In this document: positions 11,413-23,172 of the stretch, piece after piece
Layout: every line of letters starts with the position of its first letter
How positions within the stretch are numbered: position 1 is the stretch's first letter
Origin: Xiphydria camelus
Taxonomy: Eukaryota > Arthropoda > Insecta > Hymenoptera > Xiphydriidae
Assembly: GCA_963678675.1 (NCBI GenBank)
Contig: OY783200.1
Location: 7,266,501-7,330,500, forward strand
Length of the DNA stretch: 64,000 bases
Direction: 5' to 3'
Made by a program: the position numbers and the translations under genes
Notes under the pieces: generated by a model
The model's input: the letters and a program-made list of their open reading frames with translations, nothing else
What the model was told of the DNA's origin: nothing
The model's database searches: none

Positions 11413-12177
11413 ATTATATGTTACGTCTTGAAAATTCCTACGCAGCCGTAATCATAGAATTAATAGAGGTGCGTGCGAGCGAGCGATAAATAAGTTCCCA
11501 TGGAGAGATAGAGAATAAGCAATCATGTAATAGCCCGGACAGTTCAAATCCCAAACAGGAACAAACACTCTCATATACAGCTGTATGAACAGCGACGAAC
11601 GAAGCGGAAAGCGAAACCCTTCAAGGAGCCTTCAACACAGATCATAACTTCGTCACACTCTACGGGATGCAACAGCGACGTGTTATCGACGCGAGAGGCC
11701 GGAAGTTCCGCGAAGCCCTCAGCGATACACGTGCCACCAAAAACGAGATCAAGGCATCTCCCCCCCCCCCCCCCCGGGGCGCGCAGAATATTAGCTCAGT
11801 TTCGAGTGTCAATTTTGTTGTAATTAGATCAGTGCTTTTTGCCTTTAGTTTTAATCAGTTCATTCGTGGCTTAAAATAAAGTCCGTTAACTAATCGGTTT
11901 TGTGATTCGTCTCGCCCCATCCTTTTGAAGTAATCGAGAAAGGAAGTAATCGAGAAAGGAAGGAACGAGAATGAAGAGAGAGATTGAGTCGGCGCTTCAA
12001 AAGAAGGTAAGTGGTGTTCAGATATTTCATAAGGTCGATTGTTTTGAAATATAGCCTCTAATCCCCATCGTTCCCTGTCGCTGGTCCCTTTCTTTTGAGT
12101 GTACGTGGCCCTTGGTTGTTATTGGATGGGGTTCAGTTAGAATTAGAGGGTTGTTAGGCGAACTATGACGTGACATA
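11413..12177. other. No gene; poly-C run and CpG-rich patch
   Basis: Includes a run of about 16 C at 11759-11775 and an imperfect 17-bp direct repeat, AAGTAATCGAGAAAGGA (11928 and 11945). The 70-codon frame at 11667 crosses the poly-C and is not credible as a gene. Confidence 0.4.
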
Positions 12178-12813
12178 TAATTTATCAAAATTTAAACTAC
12201 ATTCGTGCTAGTATTGTAAAAACATCAGAGAAGTTGTATGTATATTTATGCTACGTCACAAAACATTGGTTTAGCATTCCCTAAGAATAATGTAGTGAAG
12301 ATCACATCGACAGCTCAATAAATGGGGCGATGTTCTTTTTTTATAACCCTGGTGAAAATGTGGTGTAGAATTTCACAGACTTTGTCAAAACCAAGTATAC
12401 AATTTTGGCAATTTTGGTAGAAATGATCACCCACGTTGACAAATTTTATTATAACGTGTCAGATATAAACAATTTGACAAATTCTATTGTGCTTTTGGAA
12501 CATCGACATAAAATTTGACAAACTTTCACAGCCATTGATATATTTTGTCGTAGTTTGTTTTGTTTTCTGTAGGTACATTCGAAATTCTGTTAAAATCTTA
12601 CAAACTTGTTTGCCATAAAAACCCATAGAAATTCCACATGATTCTCTAGGGAAATTTAATGTGCTTTTGAAACGGCAATTTCAAATCTGCGAAGGGTAAA
12701 TAGGCATTTATAGGATTCTATCCTTGTGCTAAAAACAAAGAAAATTCCATAAGGATAATAAAACTTGTATACCCAAGGTCAATGAATAGAATACGTTCGA
12801 CTCATCAGCAGAT

Positions 12814-13212
12814 TGCTGACGAATCGACGAATTTTGAGACTCGTTACCGTTGAAAAATAGTATCTTATGTCATTAGGCGGAAATCCGAGGTTTTCTCAGG
12901 CTGTGTTTTAGGTCGTAAAAATCGAAGGATTTAAGCCGAATGACATATACTATTTTTTCTCACGAATGCCCATTTCTCAAAACAAAAAAAAAACAGAAGT
13001 ATGCACGGCTCATTTCACGTTGCGTTTATCAGTTTGGAAAAAGGACCCACTTCGGACTAAGCAATCTTTTGACAGCCTGCGGACTCCCGGTCGGTGTCAC
13101 GCAGGAAAAACGCCATCTTACGGTCTAAAAATAGGTTAGAAAAGGCCTCGAAATGGGCACGAGCGAGGAAAAATTATTTTAACAATCGCCGATCTTCATC
13201 GATTCGTCGGCG
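12814..13212. mobile_element. ~400-bp nested inverted-repeat element
   Basis: The outer arms pair GACGAATCGACGAATT with the complement of ATCGATTCGTCGGC. An inner hairpin (12854-12958) pairs AATAGTATCTTATGTCATT with ATGACATATACTATTTT. A further pair, CGAATGCCCATTTC (about 12963) and GAAATGGGCACGAGC (about 13150), also folds. No frame or target-site duplication is evident. Confidence 0.6.
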
Positions 13213-13589
13213 GGTAGGACAGATTTATTGACCTTGGATATTATATACATGTATCTACTGATGCGTTTTGTTTTCACATACATATATATGCGAATACAAT
13301 CCTATAAATCCTATTTGTCCTTTTCAGATTTTTATAAGTGGGTGTCTGAAATTGGTGTTCCAAAAGCAAATTTCCATTTGGTGTTCCAAAAGCAAAGGTC
13401 TCCACTCACGGGTGAAGACCGATAAATAGTATCGCGCGCTCACTACCCGGCAATTACGGTCTACTCATTAAAGTTATCGGGCTACTCATTAGTGTTGTAT
13501 AATAAAGAGTTAAGTTTCATTGTTAATCGCTTTCTCGTACCTACGCCTTTTTTTGATTACTTTAACATCTCCTTTTCCTTATCTTACGG

Positions 13590-13935
13590 TGCGCTCAAGG
13601 AGGGTCGCGACCCACAGCATTTTCCAACACCACCACAAATTTATGGAACCGGGGCATACTCATATAGAGGACAATATTATTCATGCCGCCATTGAATCCA
13701 GCAAGAAAAAAACAACTGCCGAAATTGAAGTCCCTCATGTGATTGGACTACTTTTATAAAATCTGTACGTAGGAACCCTCCTTTGGAAGTTGTTGAATTG
13801 CAGCAAAAAAGACTTTTTATATTTTAAAAGCCTTCTTTTACTAGTAAACTGGTACATCGTAAACAAAATAACGATGCTGAAATTGTACAATGGATGCGCG
13901 TCAAATGGATTAAAGTTAACAAAGACAATCAGTAA
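13590..13935 (+). pseudogene. Transposase C-terminal relic (PGHTH...H..IE type)
   Basis: The translation in one frame reads FMEPGHTHIEDNIIHAAIE (about 13640-13700), then EVVELQQKRLF and a C-terminal VQWMRVKWIKV ending at a TAA at 13933. This arrangement (P-G-H-x-H, then H-x-x-I-E, then a basic W-rich tail) is one I associate with uncharacterised RNase H-fold transposase proteins common in insects. There is at least one in-frame stop (about 13820) and an indel near 13757. No upstream catalytic domain remains. Superfamily name not assigned. Confidence 0.6.
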
Positions 13936-13986
13936 TATATGATTACGAATTGATAAAAGAATGTTTTGTTCTGTTTTTGTGTTTAT

Positions 13987-14697
13987 TTAACCCTTCCTTA
14001 CTCACGCGGGTTTTTGATACATAAAAGATCACCTGTGGGATGTACCATACACCCCAGTTAAAAATTAGTTTTCTTAGTGAAAAATTGAAATTTTTTAATA
14101 CTTCTTTTTTTTAATTTCAAAGCTTAAGATATTGCCTAATGATTTCAACATTAACATATTCACTGCCGCTCTAATTTAGATACATTTTGCCCCATGCCAA
14201 CTTCAAGTTAATAATTTTAACAATAACAAAATACGCTTATAAGCGACAGCGGCAGTGAATGGGTTAACCAAAATGTATTTCGTAATTTTCTAATCGAAAA
14301 CAAAACTCGAAGTCTCGGTACATGAGGTCTCGGTTTTCAGACGTTCAGATCTCCCTGCCGATTTTCATTAAAAAAATAGTACCTATACTTAAATAATAGA
14401 CTGAGGATAGTTATCATACTCTCGTTTTATAATATTAACGAAGGACAAATTAACAAATGGAACAAGTTTTATAGAAAAATATTTATTATTAAATTAATTA
14501 CAGATTGTTAAAAATCACTTTTTAACTCTTTCCAGCGTTCTGTCGGAGAGACAAATCGGTTTTGTCTTGCGCTTATGGTGCCAAATTATTTAATGAAACG
14601 TTCCCGAAAGGTACTGAAAGTGCCAACCTCGAAAAAAAAACTAGGCGTGGAATGCAAAAAAAGGAGGCTGGGGTGCACGTGAGCAACGAAGGGTTAA
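13987..14697. mobile_element. piggyBac-like MITE, copy 1 (TTAA-flanked)
   Basis: Ends at 13987 with TTAACCCTTCCTTACTCACG and at 14697 with the complement-type GAGCAACGAAGGGTTAA. The TTAA target sites plus CCC/GGG tips are the hallmark of piggyBac-type insertions. A second copy at 47408-48021 has the same ends and shares internal words (ACCCCAGTTAAAAATTA, TTCCCGAAAGGTACTGAAAG). No transposase frame remains. A 117-bp TTAA-flanked element is inserted in this copy only. Confidence 0.85.
14151..14267. mobile_element. 117-bp TTAA-flanked MITE nested in the piggyBac-like MITE
   Basis: Bounded by TTAA at 14151 and 14264, with termini CATATTCACTGCCGCT and AGCGGCAGTGAATGGG as inverted repeats. The related MITE at 47.4 kb lacks this segment and serves as an empty site, which confirms insertion. 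Confidence 0.85.
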
Positions 14698-15458
14698 GGA
14701 CAATCTTGCGGCACATACCTCGGCGACGACGCGTCGAATCTCTTCTCAATCCGCACGTCTTCGCACCGTAGATAACTGACCAGACGATCCTCGTCCCATC
14801 CGCGCCGTCTTTTCCCTCGTGATTATACGCAGAAGGCCCACATCCTCCTTGTTGCACGCTATGAAGGAAAATCGCAGCGATGCGATACTACGCGAACGTG
14901 CGCGATTACTAAAATCCGCGGGCGGAAAGGTGTGCGCGAACTGACAATGCCTGCACCTTTACAGCGATAACCGACTGACGGGCGAGGACTGACTATTTTA
15001 GCCGGTGCCGTCCGTACGCGGGTCTCCCCTCTCTGCGTCCCCCAAAACATCGCGACTTTGCGCCACGCGGCGGCGATAACGGCTTGTAGCGTGACGAGGC
15101 GGGGCGAGGGGCACGGGCGGAAGACGTCGAATAACGTGAAAATCGCGTGCGCAAGGGTTGCCGGGGGTTGCGAAAAGCGTCGGAGGGCATGCGCGGGGCG
15201 TTTTCGCGCGGCGGAACGACGCACAATGCGGCGACCAATGGAAAAAACCCAAAAAATAAAGTTGTACACACAAAAGTGGTTTTAAAATACACGTAGGTCA
15301 AAAGAAAGAACCCCTGAACAAGAAACTAAAGCTTGTTTATGAAAAATTCCACCGGCACCTGTGCAGCACCGCTCCGAATATCAGCTTGTTTGCGCAGTCT
15401 ACGTGACGCACAGAGTAGGTTTGCGACGTGGAGATTTCGGTTTCATGCAAAATGTGAA
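14698..15458. other. CpG-rich stretch, no gene recognised
   Basis: From about 14720 to 15270 the base composition becomes strikingly GC/CpG-rich. Long overlapping frames on both strands follow from that composition, and none shows a known motif. A promoter/CpG island or the inside of another GC-rich element are both possible. Confidence 0.4.
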
Positions 15459-17070
15459 TCAGGAATATGCATGAAATTTTAATATGCATGAAACACAGCA
15501 GACATAATAGTTAAAGTTATTCAAAACACAGTACCAATAGTAAAAAGTTGATAAGAAAATCTCCTACCCCAAAAACGTTACTTTAAAAGTAGCACGGCCA
15601 CGCCTCCCACACAGTGACGTATTTCAAAACGCTCCGTTGTGGGAGACGCTGGCTTGTGACGTCACTATGCACGAAACCGGCCCGCCAGTGCACCTTCTAG
15701 TCTGTTTCTCAATGCCTTGCGTATCGGAAGAGTGCAAGTGAAGTGGAAGTTTGTTTATTTTTTGTGACTATTTTTGTTTGACGTTTGATAGTAGAATGTC
15801 GAAGAAGGAAGGAAGAAAGATTTATAATTATTGTATAGTACCGAGATGTACAAACACATCTGTGGCAACACCGGAAAAAATATTCTTTTCCGTTCCAAAA
15901 AATCAGGATATTCGGAAGAAGTGGTGTACGGCAATGAAGAGGGATAAGAAAAAGAACCCGCCACTTTCTCTAAAGACCTCGCTATACTGTTGTGAGGACC
16001 ATTTTAATGTAAGTTATAGGTACAGTTATATACCTATATTTGCACATTGTTGTAACTGTATTGTACTGTATATTGTACATATTTTATTAATGGCATATTT
16101 CCAAAAATTTACATTAAGATAACGTAAATTTAAAGAAAGTTACCAACAACATAGTTGAAAAACAGCAGAGTACTTATACAAATTTAAAGTACTTATAACA
16201 ACTAAGTAGTATCTATTGAATGAAATAATACCACTTATAAATATCTAATACCAATCATATATTAAAAACAAATACTATTGTAAACAACTACATAAAGATC
16301 TACGTAAAATCACCGTTATACTGTTCTTCTACCTTTAAAAATAACCGAAATATAAGGCCATGAAGGAAATGGCAAAGAATGAAAAACACCCTGTATCTCA
16401 ATACTGGATTTAGTTAGCGGTGAGATTTTGACAGCATTAAATTTGTTGTCAAAATCGGCCCCGAGGATGTGTAACTGGATTTTTTCTATAACGTTTTTCC
16501 CAAAACTCCGTAGGTATATCGAAAAGGCGACACAGTGTATATTTATAAATTACATAGGTATAGGCAGACTGCTATTTATTTTATTTTGAGGTATACAATC
16601 TGACTTATTCATACCGTATCTTTAAATCTTACCTTATTGCTTTAATATTTCGCGTTTCTGCTCCAATGAAATCTGGGTTTGATCCAAGAAAAGCGAACAC
16701 TGACAAAGCATCGATTTGCGGCAAATTGTCAGATTTCCCTTGTACAAATCCACTGTCCATTTTCACAGCACAACACAAGCTTCGTACTTGAAACAGTTAA
16801 ACAGTCCTCAAAAAACGAAGAACTATAACACACGCTTACGGTTCTGCAGACGCCGTCAACACGAATGCGATATCCGAGAGTGCATAGTGACGTCACGGCC
16901 CGGCGTGCCGCTCGACCGGCCGTTTCAAGTGGGCGGAGCTTAGCGCAAACTTTATTAATTTCTTACGGCTTAATTTCGCGTCAGAAACAAAAATAAAAAA
17001 ATACGTCCCAACTTTTTTTACGTGCTCAATCCATTTTTGATGTAAAAAAATAGGTGCATATTCCTGATTT
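15459..17070 (+). mobile_element. THAP-exon DNA transposon, copy 1
   Basis: The termini CAGGAATATGCATGA (15459) and TGCATATTCCTG (17070) are inverted repeats. The same element occurs at 29230-30767 with matching ends and very high identity. The 5' part has CRE-like TGACGT words and leads to a THAP-domain exon; the rest is noncoding. It is nonautonomous, since a catalytic domain is missing. A THAP N-terminus suggests a P-element-related or other THAP-bearing transposase ancestor. Confidence 0.85.
15796..16008 (+). CDS. THAP zinc-finger exon (71 aa) of a transposase
   Basis: Starts at the ATG at 15796 and ends at the canonical donor TTTAAT|GTAAGT at 16009, in phase 0. The C2CH zinc ligands are visible: Cys13 and Cys18 (YCIVPRC), then Cys66 and His69 (CCEDHF). 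The invariant Trp of the THAP fold is at 43 (RKKW), and the FFSVPK strand is also present. THAP domains bind DNA and form the N-terminus of P-element transposases and of THAP host proteins. No downstream catalytic exon is seen before the right terminal repeat, so this is a lone exon. The frame reads on into the intron to 16122. This copy is intact; the one at 29.5 kb is frameshifted. Confidence 0.85.
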
Positions 17071-17597
17071 GCCCTAAAAACATCGGTTTTTTGGCGTCGA
17101 TCTTGTTCACTAGAGTTAATACTATGTTTTCGACCTATTACTTGTTACTCTTATCGGTTGTTATTGTTTTAATCGCTCTTTTGAGTGAGGTCCCATTTTA
17201 CTCTAACTCTGTGAAAGTTGTTTATCTTCAGAAGATTTTTCAAACAAGTGTCGCGTGGTGTCGAGCAAATTGTTATTGTAACGTACGGAGTATAATATCC
17301 TTTATTAGCCTATGTAAAATTTAGCTGCCAGTACCTGCCACCTTTTGATATACAGCAATTTTTATTGCTGTTATATAGAATCTAGGCTGCTAATGAGTTC
17401 GCAGTCCTTTCCGTTTCCATTTCTCGCAATACCCATTCAAATAAATACCGCTATACTTAGAACATTAAATTAGCCTAGACCTATCGGGAAAATCTAACAT
17501 CCTTATATATCAGATATAGAAGATCGCTTTACCACTCGATATCGTCTAAGCCCTTCTTTAGTGTCAGGGACGAGGATAAAATAAAAAGCCTTGAAGA
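17071..17597. other. No gene recognised
   Basis: AT-rich sequence between the THAP element and the Transib fragment. A 77-codon hydrophobic frame (17091-17324) resembles composition-driven noise. A short plus-strand frame (about 17560-17655) reads acidic/charged residues but has no motif. It may be degraded N-terminal Transib sequence. Confidence 0.35.
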
Positions 17598-18532
17598 TTG
17601 TACAGAGAGAGTGTATCTGGCTATAGCCTCAAAGTATGTTTTGAATTTCTCCTAACCATGGTAGATGGAAGTGTTTGTAACATTTTGTCAGAAACAAACT
17701 CTGCTTCAAAATGCTATATATGTGGTGCGTTACCTAGCGAAATGAACACCGTTAAATGTTATGAGAAGGCTGTAACTGAGGAAAATTACCGTTTTGGACT
17801 ATCAACGTTACATCTTTGGATAAGGTCGTTTGAATGTCTCTTACATATTGCGTACAGGCTGCGTTTTAAAAAATGGCGAGTTCAAGGAGATGAAAATAAA
17901 GCTTTATTTGATGTCGAGAAAAAACGAATTCAGTCTGAATTCCAATCAAGAATGGGTTTAAATGTTGACCAGCCGAAGCCAGGGTTTGGGTCGTCAAATG
18001 ACGGCAATACCGCGCGGAGGTTTTTTGCTAACTCTAAACTAAGCTCCGAAATTACAGGGATCAATGAGACTTTGATTCAAAAGTTGTATGTTATCTTACG
18101 TGTTATTGCAAGTGGTTCAGCTGTTGATTTGGAATCATTTAAATTACTCCTTCGTGAAACCAAAGACCTGTATATACAACATTATTCTTGATATTACATG
18201 CCAAGTACTTTACATAAACTCTTCTTTCACGCAGTTGAAATCATAAAATATTTTGAAATACCAATTGGACAGTTATCTGAAGAAGCTCTCGAAGCTACGC
18301 ACAAAATTTTTCGACGCACTAGATTAAGTCATGCTCGAAAGTCCTCGAGAATAAACAATTGTAAAGACGTTATAAAAACCTTATATTGCTGATGTCTGAC
18401 CCGTGTATTTCCGTAAACAGGAAAATTGTACGCAGACGAACAAGAATGTTCGATGATGATGTAGAAAGCTACCTTCTTTGTAATGTGAAAATTGTGATTA
18501 ATGCGATTGCTAAGTCAGAAAATTTACTGTAA
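17598..18532 (+). pseudogene. Transib (RAG1-related) transposase, C-terminal part
   Basis: The translation contains the hallmarks of Transib/RAG1 cores in order: MVDGSVCN and CYICG (zinc-type Cys39, Cys42), GLSTLHLWIRSFECLL, the PKPGFGSSNDGNTARRFF segment, YYMPSTLHK, and PIGQLSEEALEATHKIFRR with the expected catalytic Glu (about 18279-18293). The C-terminal LLMSDPCIS and VNRKIVRRR follow to a TAA at 18530. The only lesions I see here are a TGA at 18189 where the family has Trp and a frameshift near 18385. Domains carrying the first two catalytic Asp residues are missing upstream. Family assignment rests on recall of conserved Transib motifs. Confidence 0.85.
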
Positions 18533-19978
18533 ATGTTTGTAAAAATTAATTTTTAATTAATTTTAAGTACATATCTTGAGTAGAAATGTAATATTTAGTT
18601 CTAGAAAATATTCTTTTAGTTGAGTGTCATATCGGTTATTACGCAACCTGAAAAGACTGAATAATGTGATATTATTTTACTTATTTGACGAAATATTGTT
18701 TACAATATACAATTATATGAAAATTTAAAAAAATCTATCACTAAAACGTCATTCTACTTCAGTTTTGAGTTTTTTCCCTGTTTCCCATTGACTCGCCGCA
18801 CTGTGCGACGGACGCCGGGAAATGTCGCGAAAAGTTTCACGAACAGAGGCGATGCCACGCGACACTCGCTCGAATCACGGCCGTGCAGAATCACCACTCC
18901 AAGGTGTTTTCGGAAAAATTCGGGGGAAGGGACGGAAAATCGCGAACTTTTTCAATTTCTCCTGCGAGAACTCGTTCCGTCGAGCGTCGCTATATACAAT
19001 CTGTGGTGATTTAGATCGGGACTGATATATTCTTTCTGATTGTGAGACTTAGCTCTAGAATAATGGGATTCGTCTCTTGGGATTGACAGAATATGTTGAT
19101 AAATTTGTTCATGATCATAGAAAGTAAATTTGGAAGACTTATGACTCGTACGACGATCTTTAAATGTAGTTTCTGTAGATGATAATGAGCGTGCAGAATT
19201 ATCGGAATGAATGTTTCCGAGAAAGATACGGGACTGTAATCGCGTTAGCAGCACACGCTTGTCGAAACATCCATGATTTATATTCTGAGTAAAAATCACA
19301 ATAAAATAAAAACGACAGTTCTGGTTCTGGTACATTGCACCTTTTGCTGAAAATGGACTGACACTTACACGTTATGCCATCTCTGTAACTTTTCTAAAAG
19401 CGTTAGCACTTTGCACTTTTGTGAGGACACTTAGCATGGCATAAAGCACCTTTATACTGCAAAAAATAAAAAATTTAGATTTTGGCACTTAGCCCCTTTC
19501 ATACATACACTCCTCAATTGTTAATTGAAGTATGTAGCTAAATCGGCGGCCGTCCGGGTCACGGGATGTACCTATCTACATTTTATCGGGTCTAAAGACT
19601 GCTCTCTTCTCTCCGTAAGGCAGCTACACACGTTACGATAAATTGTAGCGATTTGAAACTGCGCAGTTAAATCGTATTGTCCTGTTGCCTCCACACAGCA
19701 CAGAGAACTGTGTCGATCATCAGTTGTCAGCAGGAACTCGCACGCATATATCTTCTATGGATGACGACGGACTAGCAGTTTTGGGTTTAATTATGTGTAT
19801 AAAGAGAAAAAAAAGAAGGTTTGCAGTGTGTGGTGTAAAGATTGGCTATTGAAAAGACAGCAATATTCATTTCCCTATCGATTGATATAGGTTTCATCCT
19901 ACCAAGATTAATTAGCATTTCTTTGAAATAAACTGCCTACTTTTACTAGATTATAGATTGCGATGGTATCAATAAGCG
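18533..19978. other. No gene recognised
   Basis: AT-rich with a CpG-rich patch at 18790-19000. A minus-strand frame of 127 codons (18952-19335) lacks motifs. Nothing resembling transposon ends or RNA genes was identified. Confidence 0.4.
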
Positions 19979-20889
19979 ACAGGGGACACCGGGGCAGAAC
20001 GGAGTTGGTCTTATAATTTTCACTGCAAACGCCCGATGTTACTAGCGCCCTCTGTTATCATTTACTAGAACGTCACGCATCAGCTGGCAACACCAAATAG
20101 GTTATTGCAAACGGTTTAGAGTGTTTTCGATTAAACGTGGTGAAATTGTGTGTGATGATATAACTTTTCGGCATTTTCAGCAAGACGTAAGTTAATTATT
20201 TATTTGTTTTGGGGCTTGCTGTGTTTTCCCTGTACACGGAATGTTTTTAAGTATCTTTTGACATGGATACTTTAAAATATTGGTAAAGGTGTTTGGTCAT
20301 AGGTTGTGTTTTGTTAATAAGGACATCTGGGGCAGATCGGGGTGGGGCGGAATGGGGCACAAGAAAAGAAAGTTAAAAGGAATCTGTCAGGTCAAAAACA
20401 GAAAATAGCAATAGGGAAGGTGCCTTTACCAAAAAAGTTAAAGATAATAGAAGACGTTAAAGAAAGCTCAGAGGAGTCTGAGGAGGAAGAAAAGACGCTT
20501 TATGTCTATACTGCAATTACCAATATTCAGCTTCAGCTGAAGGTTGGATTTCATGCGTTCAGTGCAAAAAGTGGGCTCATAATTCTTGTGCGGGGATAGA
20601 CAGTGACGATGATGAATCAGTACTTGTCTGTGAAGTGTGTAAGTCTAATAACCGCGCGTACCCCATTCTGCCCCGCCTACGGGGCAGAACGGGGTGAAGG
20701 ACACTTTTTCTAAAATTGAAAATAACAAAAAAAAACTAATAGGACTTTATGTTTCTTTCTTTTTTGTATTGTATTTACAATATTTTAATAGATCGTTTTG
20801 CATTTTTTGGAATTTGTATCACGTCTTTAACCTTTTGAAAAATAAATTTCAACGTTAGAGAGTCCCCATTCCGCCCCGGTCTCCCCTAC
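19979..20889 (+). mobile_element. Nonautonomous element with GGGGCAGAACGG termini
   Basis: Inverted repeats pair AGGGGACACCGGGGCAGAAC at the left with the complement of TTCCGCCCCGGTCTCCCCT at the right. Subterminal copies of GGGGCAGA/GGGGCGGAATGGGG occur at 20330 and of CCCCATTCTGCCCC at 20660. It contains the tail of a PHD-bearing transposase. The pattern resembles pogo/Tigger-related (DDE_1) derivatives. Confidence 0.7.
20342..20699 (+). pseudogene. PHD-type zinc finger tail of a pogo/DDE_1-like transposase
   Basis: A basic/acidic linker (ESSEESEEEEK) leads, after a frameshift near 20495, into a Cys-rich segment: CLYC, then WISCVQCKKWAHNSC, then CEVC (about 20505-20640). The order C-x2-C ... 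C-x2-C-x4-H-x3-C ... C-x2-C is a PHD-like finger. I recall it as the C-terminal domain of many insect pogo/jerky-type transposases. The DDE domain is gone; only the last exon remains within this short element. Confidence 0.65.
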
Positions 20890-20994
20890 TAACCGATATG
20901 TCAAATTCCGTCTATTGTACGACGGAACAAACTCACTTGAATGTTACGACCAGCCCAAGACTCTGCGTTCTCACGTATTTCGAACGACGATATT

Positions 20995-21120
20995 TCGCGG
21001 GTCTAGAATAACAGGGTTCTAACTGCAATCTCGAGAAGGCCCTCCTAACGTATCGCGTGCGATACATCGGAGGGGACTTTTCGAGATTGCAGTTAGAACC
21101 CTGTTATTCTAGACCCGCGA
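20995..21120. mobile_element. 126-bp palindromic MITE
   Basis: The arms TCGCGGGTCTAGAATAACAG... (20995-21037) and the reverse complement (21078-21120) are essentially perfect, separated by a ~40-bp loop that contains CGTATCGCGTGCGATAC. It could fold as a long hairpin RNA if transcribed; a foldback MITE is the simplest reading. Confidence 0.8.
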
Positions 21121-21617
21121 TTTCCTAAGCATAAGTGTTTAGGCTAGCGCCTTTATTCCAACCGTCGTCCGATCGTCAGAAGAAGCTCGGATTCCGATAA
21201 CCGAGTTCGAGCTCGGACTCCGATAACCGAGCTCGTTTCCGGCCTCGCGCCCGCGGCTTCGCTCCTTTTCGGCGCGCTGCATTCTCGGTACGCAGCGAAG
21301 GTTACCTACTCGTGTTGTTGAGACTAGCGCGATCCAGCCGTTGCGCGAATCAACGTACTTTCCCGGGAATCGATACCCCCGCTTTGCCTCAGCTTCCGGC
21401 AGACCGTTGCCCGTTCGTTCTTAACGAACTCTGCCTCCTCCGCTGCAAAGGGCAGTAATTAGCGAACCGCAAACGTGGACACATCGTCCCTCGTCCGACT
21501 CACGCGCAACCAAACCCCGCGATCATTGTACCATTTCGTACGGTTCTGTAATTCGTCTTCGGCCGAAGAATAGAGAACTTATTGTTGTTCATCCACTCCG
21601 GATCGTTCCGTTCTTTT
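21121..21617. other. CpG-rich stretch, no gene recognised
   Basis: Contains a duplicated GCTCGGATTCCGATAACCGA / GCTCGGACTCCGATAACCGA pair (about 21184 and 21210). No open frame of interest. Confidence 0.4.
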
Positions 21618-21860
21618 CCCGGGTCGAGATTTTAGTCCTGGGAAGTCCTAGAAAATCCTGCCCAGGTCGAGTATCTGACCTGGGAAGTCCTGGGAAGTCC
21701 TGGGAAGGCCTGGGAGGACCTGGGAAGGCCTGATACGGCCTGGCAAAACCTAAAGTAGCCTAGTAAGACCTAAGTTGTCCTAAATTGTCCTGCATCTATA
21801 AATACGTCCTGAAGTGGCCTTCCAAAGTCTGATGTGTTCTGCTTTATTCGCTCATGTTCT
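21618..21860. mobile_element. Left end of a CCCGGGTCGAG element with 10-bp subterminal repeats
   Basis: Starts CCCGGGTCGAGATTTTAG and continues with about fifteen tandem variants of CCTGGGAAGT that decay toward 21840. The same end occurs at 23204 and, inverted, at 23447. The right end belonging to this copy is not clear; the pair 21618/23447 could bound one larger element. Confidence 0.7.
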
Positions 21861-22742
21861 TATTTATTCTTATTTGTCTTGAATGAAGTTAAATTAACTA
21901 TTCGTATGTTCCACTTCTTCCACCATTTCCGTTTGATTTACATATTTATCCACATAACGGTTTAGTAGATTAACAGTGAATAAAAAACATTTAGAATAAT
22001 TTTTTTATTATATTTAGAAGTTTAGTCTTGTGATAATATGATATAATTAAAAAGGTGGAAAATAACGTCCGTACTGAAACTTGTATTGTCTTCAAAGTTA
22101 CATTGATCAAAAAGATTTTTATTTTATTACTGTTGTTTTAATTAATTTATTAGTTTTGAGCGAACATCTAGTACTCAAGAGAAAATTGTACATGACAGAT
22201 AGAGAATCAATGTACTTGATAACAATAATATTTTATTTATATTATAAAATAGAAAGAATTATCCAATTATGGATACATCCGGCATCCATATGATGTGTAA
22301 CAAGTACCATCTGTAGTCAGTAATAAATTATTCGTTATCGACAAAATATTTTTTGTTAATTTTATTCACATAATAGATTAAACGTTTAATCGTAAAGTCT
22401 TATAAATATGTAAATATCTAAAAATATGTTAACTGTAATTGGTCTAGTGTTTTTAGAATAACTAATATAGTTTTGTATAAGGTTTTTCATATTAAAAATG
22501 TGAGCTATATGTGTCATATTAGAGCAATGATTGTTTGAAGCACAGTTGACATTTAAGACTCTGAGAAAACGTATATATAAAAACCACGCGCACTGTGCAC
22601 ATTTCTGACGTGTGCTTCCGTTCAGTGATGGCACTTCGGCGGACTGGACTGCCGAAGCGAAAGGGTTAAAACTGAGTAGACCTGGTGAAGTGTAAGAAGA
22701 CTTGTAAAGTCCTAACACGTGCTATGTCTCCTCGCTCATCTA
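21861..22742. other. AT-rich, no gene recognised
   Basis: Short frames at 22081-22293 and 22386-22718 are composition driven. Probably internal, noncoding DNA of the CCCGGGTCGAG element if 21618 and 23447 pair. Confidence 0.4.
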
Positions 22743-22882
22743 TAGGTTTGTTCCTGCAATAGCCAGAGACTGTCTAAAACGGTCAGGAGCATGCGCATTA
22801 CGATTCTATACGTTCGTAGAATCGTAATGCACATGCTCCTAACCGTTTTAGACAGTCTCTGACTCTTGCAAGAACAAACCTA
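22743..22882. mobile_element. 140-bp palindromic MITE
   Basis: The arms TAGGTTTGTTCCTGCAATAG... and the complement (ending CAAACCTA at 22882) pair along about 64 bp with a few mismatches around a 10-bp loop. No frame. Similar in style to the 20995 palindrome but unrelated in sequence. Confidence 0.8.
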
Positions 22883-23164
22883 AAAGCTCTGTAGCGACCC
22901 GTCACGCTGTGGCGGCCTGACGCCAGATGGCGCCGACCCTCTCGGCTCTCGGTAGTAAAACAGCGGTAGAATACTATAATACCTAAGAGGACCACAGAGC
23001 TTCTAAGGCAGGAATCAGCCTAGTTTTACTGACGAGTCCACAGGCCGACTCCGGGTCGAAATGACGAACTCACTCACTCAGACCATTTTTGAAAAAGATT
23101 TTATTCTATATATAATATAAAAATCAACAATTATCGCACGGAAAATTTAGAGTAGGGGTTATAT

Positions 23165-23172
23165 ATAGGTAT

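Larger units (their letters stand above)
9972..12290. repeat. Interspersed degenerate repeat family, three partial copies
   Basis: Segments 9972-10260, 10827-10985 and 12178-12290 share words such as CATATTCGCCGTATGCACGG / CATACTCGCCATATGCACGG and TGCTAGTATTGTAAAAACATC / TTATGCTACGTCACAAA. They are diverged by roughly a fifth or more and carry no intact frame. The 12178 copy corresponds to the 3' part of the first. DNA between copies is AT-rich, with a pogo-like MITE at 10996. Confidence 0.6.

Noticed and set aside
14859..15301. Long overlapping frames on both strands
   Set aside because: CpG-rich composition depletes stop codons in several frames at once; no motif, and the frames contradict one another.
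20995..21120. microRNA precursor hairpin
   Set aside because: The near-perfect arms of over 40 bp and MITE-like neighbourhood fit a foldback element better than a miRNA; no conservation evidence is available.
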